Positions 9,001 through 14,748 of a DNA stretch of 35,443 nt are shown here, piece after piece. Made by a program: the position numbers and the translations under genes. The number at the start of each line of letters is the position of its first letter. Within the stretch, counting starts at the first letter, position 1. The DNA is from DASSJM01 sp049587975 (GTDB lineage: Bacteria > Actinomycetota > UBA4738 > HRBIN12): contig JBAVEY010000152.1 in assembly GCA_049587975.1 (NCBI GenBank), positions 1-35,443 of the forward strand, written 5' to 3'. The notes beneath the pieces were generated by a model that was given only the letters and a program-made list of their open reading frames with translations, had not been told where the DNA came from and made no database searches.

Positions 9001-9641
9001 TCGGGCAAGCCTCGGCTCGCCATGGTCTCGAGCCGGGTGCCGTCCGTCGACAGGAGGGCGACGGTCGACGCCGCGGCCCCGAGCGATCCGATCGCCGTGT
9101 CCACGAGCGCGTCGCAGACGTCCCGAACCGTGACCGCGGTGGCGAGCCGGGCGGTGAGCCCGTGGAGGTGCGCGAGACGGGCGGACTCGGACTCGGCCGC
9201 CTGGCGGGCGCGGCGCTCGGACGCATGGGCGACGTCCCGTTCGTGGCCCGTCTCCCGGTACCGGTCCGCGACCGCCCCTGCGATCCCCGCGGCGACGACC
9301 CAGATGACCACCGCGACCCAGCCACCCAGCGCCCCGTTGGTGACGAACACGACGAACCCGGTGCCGCCCGCCAGCGCGACCAGCACCCCGGCGAGCGGCC
9401 CCGCGAACACGCCCCCGATCACCGAGATCAGGAGCCCGAGGCCGCTCGGCACGCCCCGGTAGGCACTCGCCGACGAACCGGCGAAGGCGGCCACGACGGC
9501 GCACTGCATCGCCCCTCCGATGAGGAGGGCCGCTGAGAACGACACGGGCCGCCCACTGGGCCGGCGGGAGGATGGCATGGGCGGCCTCACTGTACGCGCC
9601 GCCCTCCCCGGGGGTCGAGTCGCCCGCCGTCCGGCCGACAT
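6051..9641 (-). CDS. Membrane-anchored multi-GAF PP2C phosphatase with fused HATPase kinase domain
   Basis: A 1196-residue signalling protein. Residues about 33-125 hold several hydrophobic segments (LLIGGAMQCAVVAAF, LGLLISVIGGVFAGPL, GWVAVVIWVVAAGIAG). Four GAF-like sensor domains follow at roughly 160-315, 330-490, 505-665 and 675-830, separated by ALERARLFEAE-type helices. A SpoIIE/RsbU-type PP2C phosphatase spans about 835-1070 (GGDWYDIV, VGDIAGHG, SAGHPP, YTDGLVE and RHDDVALL motifs with the metal-binding Asp residues). A C-terminal RsbW/SpoIIAB-like HATPase spans about 1074-1196 (ACTEAATNAIEHAY N-box, DQGRW, GRGLDLVRAV). Phosphatase and kinase activities for the STAS partner are thus fused. 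An alternative start is Met22 (9578) with GTGAGG upstream. The stop overlaps the STAS start. Confidence 0.93.
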   Translation of the reverse strand: MSAGRRATRPPGRAARTVRPPMPSSRRPSGRPVSFSAALLIGGAMQCAVVAAFAGSSASAYRGVPSGLGLLISVIGGVFAGPLAGVLVALAGGTGFVVFVTNGALGGWVAVVIWVVAAGIAGAVADRYRETGHERDVAHASERRARQAAESESARLAHLHGLTARLATAVTVRDVCDALVDTAIGSLGAAASTVALLSTDGTRLETMASRGLPDELLERWSIFPVDTQVILADAIAERSVVTVDSAEEALERYPLLGGMGEGYPIGAQAAAPLLAGDVLLGVVGVSFRSTRRFSLEDGSLLLAIGRQCGQALERARLFEAERLGRERATKLRELASALAAAASPGEIAEIAARTVVSILGSREASVGALASDGRAIEMIAAQGREPVDARPLERIPLDAVSPIADAAGEGRPILLGSHGELERRYPDLAASITTHGDRAWAWVPLKASGNLVGTLSVSYGEPQPFDERGWAELQAIADLVALALERSLLQRAREDAAHLSARVERVKAVSGAMSPDLGVEEVAAAILAEAAEALGAVAGGIGVAAHDGDALDVISRIGDPSPTPVRVSLEDPGAMTDAFRTGRAAVVEGPMDADDGARNDPVVFGEPVRALVATPISAGARRIGVMGLGFERERSFSPDELRFVEMLAEEAGEALELARLFEAEQRALRRSARLQEVTARLARAVTTEDAARAILRGATGGVGADAAAIALASDDGQSLRVVPGTDSGGTLRLRSPIVVSTNDRAVLAHVYRNGRAVWIPSPQIWKARFGDGFARQSDLGRCLYAVPIVAKGEAIGALAVYFREERPAPSAEDAELIRSFAHQAGVALERARAYEVEHEAAMTLQRNLMPEGTAHAVNVEADGRYLPATRGVHVGGDWYDIVDRPDGTVALAVGDIAGHGLQAAAAMGQVRSAWRALALSTTEPSAILASLDRFATGVDGAFFSTILTLLLDPSSGELRYASAGHPPALVMEPDGSTRFLEGGRSVPLGLPFDLPRPQATERLSTGAILIVYTDGLVERREESLDRGLERLAAAASRVKGDSLSAIADALLELVAEDRHDDVALLAIGPRRPAEIFRRTFPADAQELATIRAELREWLERSGLPTETREDVVLACTEAATNAIEHAYIGRGGDVLITAESEDGWLEVAVSDQGRWRHPRPDGSRGRGLDLVRAVIGDIDVERGEDGTTVRMRVGIP

Positions 9642-9651
9642 CAGGCGGCGT

Positions 9652-10112
9652 TCACGCGCGTTCCTCGGCGATCCGCACCGCGAACCCGAGAGGGCGGCGC
9701 CCCCCGCCCGCCTTTGCTCCCTGGAGGGTGATCGTTACGTTGGGGACCTCCGCGGTCTCGATGGCGTCTCGCCAGCCGTCCCAAGCGAACTCGTACCACG
9801 TCCTCAGCAGCGCAGGGCCAGGGCCGAACGCGATACCCGTGTCCGTGTCGACCTCGACCGACCACTCAGCAGGCGCGCCCGGTGAACACGCGGCGATGAA
9901 GTAGATGTAACCGCGCGCGACGAGATCCCTTGGCGCAACTGGCGGAGCGTGGCCTCACGATCGACGGCAGAACGCTCGTTGCACGTCACCGTGCCGGTCA
10001 ACGTGGCAAGCCCTGTGGCCTGGTCGACCGTTCCGCCCGTCACCTCCGTGCGCCAGCGGGCAGGACACCCCTCTACAGGAGCGTGCGCCTCCGATGCGAT
10101 CGAACACAGCCA
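9652..10112 (-). pseudogene. Small secreted-type protein with one-base frameshift
   Basis: Two minus-strand frames join into one plausible protein. The upstream part reads CPARWRTEVTGGTVDQATG then LATLTGTVTCNE and LRQLRQG. After one added base in the CCC run at 9927-9929 it continues RDLVARGYIYFIAACSPGAP, then AEWSVEVDTDTGIAFGPGPA and on to VRIAEERA with TGA at 9652-9654. The pattern (TGTVTC..., a second Cys followed by PG, a GPG turn, alternating beta-strands) resembles small secreted beta-sandwich proteins common in Actinobacteria. I cannot name a family with certainty. The upstream frame is closed by a stop at 10113, and neither a signal peptide nor a start is visible, so the 5' end is also damaged. 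It lies directly upstream of the PP2C gene on the same strand. Confidence 0.5.
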
Positions 10113-10289
10113 TCATCGATCCCAGCCGGGAGGGGTTCCAGGGCAGGTCGTCCCTGGCATGGCGGGCTCGGCGAGCGGCGCTGGCTCCGGGGGCCTCCGA
10201 TGTCTGGAAGCGATCGCCTCGACCCGGGAGGAGCCCCGAACCAGGACGTCGGGGGCGAACCTCGAGGAGGCGGTGGTCGCGGCGCAGCC
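10113..10289. other. Intergenic, no gene seen; short inverted repeat
   Basis: No supported reading frame. An imperfect hairpin (CCAGGG ... CCCTGG, 10137-10156, 8-base loop) lies about 135 bases past the stop of the candidate selenoprotein gene and could be a terminator for that transcript. It lacks a T-tract. Confidence 0.35.
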
Positions 10290-10871
10290 TCACACGTACC
10301 CGTGCTTGAGGAGGCGATCGGCGCTCTTGCCGTACCCCTCCGAGGTGACCGTGAGGAACCCGAGGGAGTCCGCGATCCGGTCGATCGTGTTGAACAGGAA
10401 GCCGACGTGGAGGGCGTCGACCACGCCGGCCTCGCTCACGCCTGCCTCCAGGACCGGAGCGATGTCCGCAGCCCGGAGATCGTCCGGCCGGAGCGTCATC
10501 GTCTCGAGCAGAGCGAGCGCCGCCCGGACCCGCGCGTCCACCGGCGCGGAGCGCCAGTCCCGAAGGACGGCGGTCGTCTCCTCCGCCCCGAAGCTCTTCG
10601 ACGCGACCGCGCCGTGGGCCCCCGTTCAGAACTCGCATCGGTTCCGTTCGGAGACGAACGCGGCGAACAGCTCTCGCTCGCCGACCGTCCACTCCGACGG
10701 ACCGCGCATGACCTCCTGGGTCAGCTCGTTGAACGGGGTGCCGAAGAACGCCGGCCTGAACGAGAGCGTCTTCACGACATCGAGGGTCGGCGCTCCAGAG
10801 ACGAGCCGGATCATCGCGAACTTCGCCTTGGCGGCGATGCCCCGGCCGTGCGCGATCGCCTCGAGCCGCAT
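10290..10871 (-). CDS. AhpD-like peroxidase-related protein with in-frame TGA: candidate selenoprotein
   Basis: One frame runs from ATG 10871 to TGA 10290-10292 and is interrupted only by a TGA at 10626-10628 (codon 82). The sequence around it is ERELFAAFVSERNRCEF-U-TGAHGAVAS. In the AhpD/carboxymuconolactone-decarboxylase fold the catalytic set is Glu-x11-Cys-x2-Cys-x3-His (Glu118, Cys130, Cys133 and His137 in M. tuberculosis AhpD). Here Glu67, Cys79, TGA82 and His86 have exactly that spacing, so TGA replaces the second, nucleophilic Cys. The frame stays coding for 111 more codons (VRAALALLETMTLRPDDL ... SADRLLKHGYV). A hairpin with a GGUC loop follows the TGA. The start overlaps the stop of the upstream AhpD-fold gene (TGATG). 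Read-through would give a 193-residue selenoenzyme that reduces peroxides. The alternative is a nonsense mutation of TGC or TGT. Confidence 0.72.
10599..10614 (-). promoter_or_regulatory. SECIS-like hairpin just downstream of the in-frame TGA
   Basis: Counting the U of UGA as 1, nucleotides 15-20 (CGGCGC) pair with 25-30 (GCGUCG, one G-U pair) around the loop GGUC at 21-24. The E. coli fdhF SECIS, from memory, carries its essential apical GGU at about nucleotides 22-24, so both the loop sequence and the distance agree. The bulged U of the E. coli element is missing, which is known to vary between bacteria. Hairpins arise easily in DNA this GC-rich, so the loop and distance match are the real evidence. 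Confidence 0.5.
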
Positions 10872-11197
10872 CAGTCGCCTCTTCGAGCCTCGCGCACGGC
10901 GCGGAGCCCGGCGTCGAGGCGTCGGCGCGCAGCGCCGTAGGCGGCGGCCACGCTGATCTCGAACACCTCGTCCTCGGTCGCACCGGCCTCAGCCAGCCCG
11001 ACCACCATCTGATCCGTGACCCGGTACGCATGCCGGTGGATCGTGTCCACGTAGTCGGCGAAACGCTCGGGTGCCCCATCGCCGCGAGCCGCGGCCTGCC
11101 GCGCTTCCGGCGGAAGGACCCCACGGCCGTTCAGGATCGCCTCCCCAAGGGCCTCGAGCTTCGGCCGATGGCGATCCGTGGCTTCCTCGGTTGACAT
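10871..11197 (-). CDS. Cys-less AhpD/carboxymuconolactone-decarboxylase-fold protein
   Basis: A 108-residue protein starting at Met (MSTEEATDRHRPKLEALGEA). The C-terminal half, with TIHRHAYRVTDQMVVGLAEA then GATEDEVFEISVAAAYGAAR, is the helical hairpin pattern of CMD/AhpD-like proteins (GlxxdEIfEi..AAA.gAA). It contains no cysteine, so it lacks the redox CxxC of AhpD. It overlaps the start of the candidate selenoprotein by one base (TGATG), so the two are translated together and may form a hetero-oligomer in which this subunit is non-catalytic or substrate-binding. That role is inferred. The ribosome binding site is weak, and the region upstream is the tRNA-derived repeat. Confidence 0.75.
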   Translation of the reverse strand: MSTEEATDRHRPKLEALGEAILNGRGVLPPEARQAAARGDGAPERFADYVDTIHRHAYRVTDQMVVGLAEAGATEDEVFEISVAAAYGAARRRLDAGLRAVREARRGD

Positions 11198-11260
11198 GGG
11201 CGGAGTATGAGCGATTGCGGGGCGACGCGCAGCTCCCGTGGGACGTCGATAGCGCCACTG

Positions 11261-11322
11261 ACCTGGCTCCGGGGACGGGACTCGAACCCACAACCTACGG
11301 ATCAACAGTCCGCCGCTATGGG
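11261..11322 (-). repeat. attachment-site repeat: displaced 3' half of tRNA-Asn
   Basis: This 62-base stretch matches 14332-14393, the 3' half of the intact tRNA-Asn, with only four mismatches. On the minus strand it runs from the anticodon stem (loop CTGTTGA) through the T arm to CCCCGGAGCCA, and there is no 5' half. Tyrosine-recombinase elements that integrate into the 3' end of a tRNA gene rebuild the tRNA on one side and leave such a fragment on the other. Mismatches in the anticodon loop and T stem show it is no longer under selection. Confidence 0.82.
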
Positions 11323-11656
11323 GAGAGGCGGACCGACCGGGGTCGGTAGGGATCGCCGTTTCCCCAGGTCGGTGGCCAGACCGTGAAGCAACAGACGAAT
11401 CGCCCCAGGTCGGGGAATCGCCGGATGAGCGACCGCTTCGTTGACCACGCGTTGACGGGACCTCTCGACCGGCGGGAGCCCTAGCGACCGAGCGCCGCGC
11501 GGCGCTTCTCCACCACCCGGACCCACTCGTCGCGGTCGAGCCGAGGTAGCCGTTGGCGAGCGCGGAGCCGGCCTCTTGAAGCTCGTCCTCGGCGCGACCG
11601 CCGAGGTAGAGGGAGAACCTTGGAGAGGAACCTACCGGCCGACCCGTGCCACGTCT
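11323..11656. other. Degraded element DNA; no intact gene
   Basis: No supported gene. A minus-strand frame ends at 11481 with RLDRDEWVRVVEKRRAALGR, which has a helical look but no recognisable family, and its upstream part overlaps the secreted-protein gene in another frame. The stretch contains a copy (11440-11460) of the sequence found at the end of the integrase fragment. Confidence 0.4.
11440..11460 (+). repeat. Repeat of the integrase 3'-end sequence, copy 1
   Basis: 21 bases beginning GTTGACCA and ending TTGACGGGA, identical at 19 of 21 positions to 12881-12901. The second copy spans the stop codon of the integrase fragment. It could be the tail of a second, otherwise lost integrase, or a recombinase arm-binding site (it contains two TTGAC half-units). 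Confidence 0.5.
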
Positions 11657-11998
11657 TTAGCTCGTCCCCGCAGAGGTCTGGCAGACAGCGTAGGGTCCAC
11701 GCCCGACGGAACGCGCCACGACGACCCCGCCGTGTAGCACCGTGCACACAATCTTGCCGGGTCCGCCGCTCTCGCGCTGACCGACGATGGTCACCACTTC
11801 GAACCCGTCAACAGGAACGCTGTGCCGCCACGGAAGGTCTACGTGGAGTGTGCTCGTGGAGCGCCAGGTCCCCCACGTGACCACTGCACCGCCGCCGCCC
11901 TTGACACGAACGGCCCATCCGCCGCCGCCCGCGAGTGCTGACGATGCTGGAATCGCCAGCAGCACCGCAACGACCATCGCTGCTAGTGCCTTCTTCAT
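11657..11998 (-). CDS. Small secreted protein of unknown function
   Basis: 113 residues with a clear Sec signal peptide (MKKALAAMVVAVLLAIPASS, cleavage likely after ALA near 23). The mature part is about 90 residues with alternating beta-like segments (GAVVTWGTW, STLHVDLPW, VDGFEVVTIVG, IVCTVLHGGVVVA) and two cysteines (IVC and AVC) that may form a disulfide. The ATG is preceded by GGAGGAAAGAGAGG. I do not recognise a family. It lies inside the tRNA-Asn element, oriented away from the integrase fragment, so it may be cargo. Confidence 0.6.
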   Translation of the reverse strand: MKKALAAMVVAVLLAIPASSALAGGGGWAVRVKGGGGAVVTWGTWRSTSTLHVDLPWRHSVPVDGFEVVTIVGQRESGGPGKIVCTVLHGGVVVARSVGRGPYAVCQTSAGTS

Positions 11999-12363
11999 CG
12001 TGTCCTCTCTTTCCTCCGCTCGCTAGGTAGCCATCGGCACCAACAAAGGCCAACCTGAATGCGGGTGACGCGACCAGGGGGGTCCCGGTGGGGGTTGAAA
12101 AGGTGTGCCGGAACGCTTGCGGTGCGCACCAGCAGGCGTCAGCCAGAGTGCCAACTAGGTAACAGAGACCCACATCGTGCTCCGCGAGACCAAGCATCAC
12201 CCCGGAGGGCTGCGCGTCGAACGGTGGTCCCGTTCTCAAACGTCTCTCGCTGGGCCTGCAAGGAACTGCTGGCGCTCGGTCCTGGCCGCAACAACAACCT
12301 CATCGGCGCGGACCGTCGGCGGCGTCCTCAAGGAGCGGAGCAAGCGTCTGGGCGAGCTCACAG
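11999..12363. other. No intact gene; probably lost N-terminal part of the integrase
   Basis: Several short frames exist but none gives a recognisable product. By position this is where the N-terminal arm-binding and core-binding domains of the integrase, and its first catalytic Arg, would lie. I cannot reconstruct them by simple frameshifts. Confidence 0.35.
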
Positions 12364-12885
12364 ATGCGATCAGGCGAGTCGATGCGGGTGGAGGGAGGCG
12401 TCCACCAGGTCCGGATCCCCGGCGGGATGAAGCTCGTCGAGCATCCTCCGAAGTCGGCCCGTGGCATGAGGTCTGTCGAGGTTCCCACGACCATCTGCGC
12501 GATGATCGAGCACTGCCTCCAAGCTCAGGGCGAGCGGCGCCGGCTGGCGGCGGAGGCTTGGGCCGAGGGCTGGCACGCCGGCGACGTACTGATCGACGAC
12601 GGGATCGGTCGACCGATGCGCCCGGACATCCTGTCACAGCGCTGTCGGAAGCTCCGCGCGCGCGTCGGCGTCCGTCCCGAGGTCAGGTTGCATGACTTCC
12701 GGGCGCTGTTCGTCACCGAGAGCCTCGCTGCGGGTGTCGATGCCGGTGTCGTGGCCCAACACGTCCGTCACGCACGGCCGGACTTCACGCGCGCCGTGTA
12801 TCAGCGTGCTCGGCGTTCGGATGCTCGCGCGGCGGCGGATGCGATCGAGCGAGCGCGGCGCGACGTTCGCGACGCCGTCTGTTGA
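12364..12885 (+). pseudogene. Tyrosine recombinase/integrase, C-terminal fragment
   Basis: About 173 codons of a phage-type integrase. The segment KLVEHPPKSARGMRSVEVP is the conserved beta-hairpin with the catalytic Lys (usual form PKS.aGrRtv.lP). LHDFRALFVTESLAAGVDAG holds the H-x-x-R catalytic pair, and HVRHARPDFTRAVY holds the last His and the nucleophilic Tyr. The first catalytic Arg and all N-terminal domains are missing and not found in frame upstream, so it is a truncated remnant of a normal 350-450-residue enzyme. It lies between the tRNA-Asn attachment repeats and is the likely former integrase of the element. The C-terminal tail is Arg/Ala-rich. Confidence 0.72.
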
Positions 12886-12901
12886 CCAGGCCTTGACGGG
12901 A
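12881..12901 (+). repeat. Repeat of the integrase 3'-end sequence, copy 2
   Basis: This copy overlaps the integrase stop codon (TGA 12883-12885) and matches 11440-11460 at 19 of 21 bases, in the same orientation. The core differs as GGCC here against CGCG in copy 1. Confidence 0.5.
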
Positions 12902-12965
12902 ACCGACGGCGACGTGGCGATCAAGCCGAAGCGGCGCTGACCTGCGGGGAGGCAAGCTCCGGGTG

Positions 12966-14187
12966 TCAAGTTCCGCCTGATCCTTGACGCTTCGTATCCG
13001 GCTGATGCTTGACGTGCAAGCCGTCGGCTCGGATCTTGCGCACCGGTCCTGACCTTGTCCGTGCGACGGTCTTGATCAGGTGGTTCTTGCTCCAGACCTG
13101 GATCGTGGTCTCATCCACGAACACGTCCACCAGCTCCGCCCGGTAGGCGTTGCCGACGGAGAACATCTGATTGTCCACGGAGACGACGCCGTTGGACGCG
13201 ACACGGCGGAGAACCCACTGCCCCCGTTGCTCGTCCGCCTGGTCGACCGAGACCGAGACGTCGTTCGTGGCCACCGGTTGAAGCCGGAACCGGTCCGCGG
13301 GCGTAGCCATGTCGAGCGACTGGTGGGGCCGGACGGTGTTGTACTCGGTGACCCACGCGTCCACCTCGGCCTGCGCGACCTCGAGCGATGCGAAGGTCCG
13401 GCCGTCGAGTAGCTCCTTGCGCACTCTCTGGTGGAACCGCTCGATCTTGCCGGTCGTGGTCGGCGAGCGCACGCCGGTGTGCCTGTGGGAGATCCCGTTC
13501 TCGCGCAGGATCCGGTCGAACAGGACCTCGGTCGGGTAAGGGCCGAAGCGACCGGTGAAGGACTTGCCGTTGTCGGTCAGGATCTCGTCGGGGATCCCGT
13601 AGCGGGACAGCGATGCCGCCAGGACCTTGCAGACCGCCTTGGACGTCGGCCTGGCGACGCCGGCGGCGATGCAGAACCGGCTGTGGTCGTCCACGCCGGT
13701 GACGAGTTTGAGCTCTGTCCCGTCCTTGAGCCAGACCTTGCCCATCACGTCCATCTGCCACAGCTGCATCGGGCGCTCGCGCTCCCACCGTCGGTACTCG
13801 TCCCGCCGCTTGCGACGGCGTCGGAGCTCGATCAGGCCGTGGCGACGCAGGCACCGGTAGATGCTCGAGCGGCCTGGGACCGGGTCGATGTCTTGGCGGG
13901 CCAGCTGGTGCTCGAGCCTGCGTGGTCCCCAGCCCGGGTGCTCGCGGCGGAGCTCACAGATCAGGGCCTGGATCTTGGCGGACAGCTCGTGCGGACACGA
14001 GCTCGGGCGGTGGGAGTGATCGGCAAGGGCTGCAAGACCGCCCTGCTCGTAGCGGACGATCCAGGCGTGGATCGTCTGGCATGAGACGCCCACGCGCTCG
14101 GCGATCTCGGTGACCTTCCAGCCGTCCTGCACCACCGCCAGCAACAGCCTGGTACCGCTGCTCCATGACCGACAGCTCCACCAGCAC
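12966..14187 (-). pseudogene. IS481-family DDE transposase with frameshift near its N-terminus
   Basis: The GTG start at 14187, behind AGGAGG, gives VLVELSVMEQRYQAV. The frame is then lost near 14145-14150, where removing one base joins LAVVQDGWKVTEIAERVGV. After that the protein is complete, about 395 residues: an HTH (KVTEIAERVGVSCQTIHAWI), a second winged helix (LRREHPGWGPRRLEHQLARQ) and the rve integrase core with Asp (LWQMDVMGKVWL), a second Asp (DEILTDNGKSF) and Glu (TTGKIERFHQRVRKELL). YNTVRPHQSLDMATPADRF and a short beta-rich C-terminal domain follow. The catalytic DDE triad is intact, so only the shift inactivates it. Its insertion array is described separately. Confidence 0.85.
12973..13014 (-). 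repeat. Left inverted terminal array of the IS481 element
   Basis: Two copies, in reverse orientation, of the unit GTCAAG(C/G)ATCAG(C/G)CGG: 12973-12989 and 12998-13014, spaced 25 bases start to start. They face outward and mirror the copies at the right end, as expected for transposase-binding sites. Confidence 0.65.
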
Positions 14188-14218
14188 GCCCCACCTCCTG
14201 CTCGAGCGAGATGGGCGG

Positions 14219-14294
14219 TGTCAAGCATCAGCCGGAGCCGGTGTCAAGGATCAGCCGGTGTCAAGGATCAGCCGGAACTCCGTCAAGGATCAGG
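14219..14294 (+). repeat. Right inverted terminal array of the IS481 element
   Basis: Copies of the unit lie at 14219-14235 (TGTCAAGCATCAGCCGG), 14242-14258 and 14259-14275 (both TGTCAAGGATCAGCCGG, head to tail with no spacer) and 14281-14294 (partial). The right end therefore has at least twice as many copies as the left. Confidence 0.7.
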
Positions 14295-14336
14295 TGACGC
14301 CGGAACGTCCAGCATCACCCGGAACACGACATGACC

Positions 14337-14412
14337 TGGCTCCGGGGGTGGGACTCGAACCCACAACCTACGGATTAACAGTCCGCCGCTCTGCCAATTG
14401 AGCTACCCCGGA
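14337..14412 (-). tRNA. tRNA-Asn (anticodon GTT), integration site of the element
   Basis: The reverse complement folds with acceptor TCCGGGG/CCCCGGA, D arm, anticodon stem GCGGA/TCCGT around loop CTGTTAA (anticodon GTT), T arm GTGGG-TTCGAGT-CCCAC, discriminator G and an encoded CCA. Its 3' half plus about five flanking bases is repeated at 11261-11322, so the CCA end now in use was supplied by the integrated element. Confidence 0.93.
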
Positions 14413-14462
14413 GAGAGCCGACGCAGTCTACCAACGGCCTCGGATTGGACTAGGCTCATGGC

Positions 14463-14723
14463 ATGCGCTTCAGGACGGGCCTCGTGGTGGGAGGGGTGAT
14501 CGGCTACCTCGTCGCGCGCGAGCTGACCAGGTCGGATCCGGACGAAGACCGACCGCCCGGCGTTCGGGCGGCGATGGCGAGGCACCCGTCCAACCCCATC
14601 GCCGTGCACGGGAAGCGCATCGCCGAGCGGGCCGGGTGGAAGAGCGTCGAGGCGATCCAACGGGCTCGGGCGAACATCCAGCGGCGGCTGGACCCCGACG
14701 TCGACGACCTGTCGCTGAACTGA
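14463..14723 (+). CDS. Small membrane-anchored hypothetical protein
   Basis: 86 residues. A glycine-rich hydrophobic segment near the N-terminus (TGLVVGGVIGYLVARELT) could be one membrane helix. The rest is soluble, basic and helical (HGKRIAERAGWKSVEAIQRA then RANIQRR) and ends in acidic DPDVDDLSLN. I do not recognise a family. It faces rpoD tail to tail, with only 25 bases between stops, and lies just beyond tRNA-Asn. The ribosome binding site is weak. The coding pattern (GC-rich third positions, plausible protein) supports it, but function is unknown. Confidence 0.62.
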   Translation: MRFRTGLVVGGVIGYLVARELTRSDPDEDRPPGVRAAMARHPSNPIAVHGKRIAERAGWKSVEAIQRARANIQRRLDPDVDDLSLN

Positions 14724-14748
14724 CGCGTCCGGTCAGGGAAAGCGATCG

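Larger units (their letters stand above)
12964..14300 (-). mobile_element. IS481-family insertion sequence, inactivated
   Basis: An approximately 1.34-kb element made of a single frameshifted transposase gene flanked by arrays of a 17-base repeat in inverted orientation. The left edge is TGTCAAGTTCCGCC at 12964. The right edge is placed after the last recognisable copy at 14281-14294, but degenerate copies (CCAGCATCACCCGGAAC) continue towards 14325. The transposase stop codon lies within the left terminal repeat, as is common in compact insertion sequences. Target-site duplications are not evident. It is inserted inside the tRNA-Asn element. Confidence 0.7.
11261..14336. mobile_element. Decayed integrative element in tRNA-Asn
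   Basis: The roughly 3.1-kb segment between the displaced tRNA half (11261-11322) and the intact tRNA-Asn (14337-14412) holds a C-terminal integrase fragment, a small secreted protein, two large non-coding stretches and a frameshifted IS481-type insertion. No replication, transfer or cargo genes remain. The direct-repeat boundaries and integrase fragment are seen directly. The history (integration, then IS insertion and deletion) is inferred. Confidence 0.7.

Noticed and set aside
10626..10628. Reading the AhpD-like gene as two separate small genes (10290-10541 and 10626-10871)
   Set aside because: Both parts are in the same frame, the linking 28 codons are protein-like (TGAHGAVASKSFG), and the conserved catalytic His lies just after the TGA, so a split annotation would separate one active site.
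11481..11747. A minus-strand frame of 88 codons ending RLDRDEWVRVVEKRRAALGR
   Set aside because: It overlaps the secreted-protein gene in another frame, has no start site support and is mostly Arg-rich. Only its last 20 codons look protein-like.
12177..12695. Plus-strand frame overlapping the integrase fragment
   Set aside because: Its product has no domain, while the frame at 12364-12885 carries the H-x-x-R and Tyr motifs of a recombinase.
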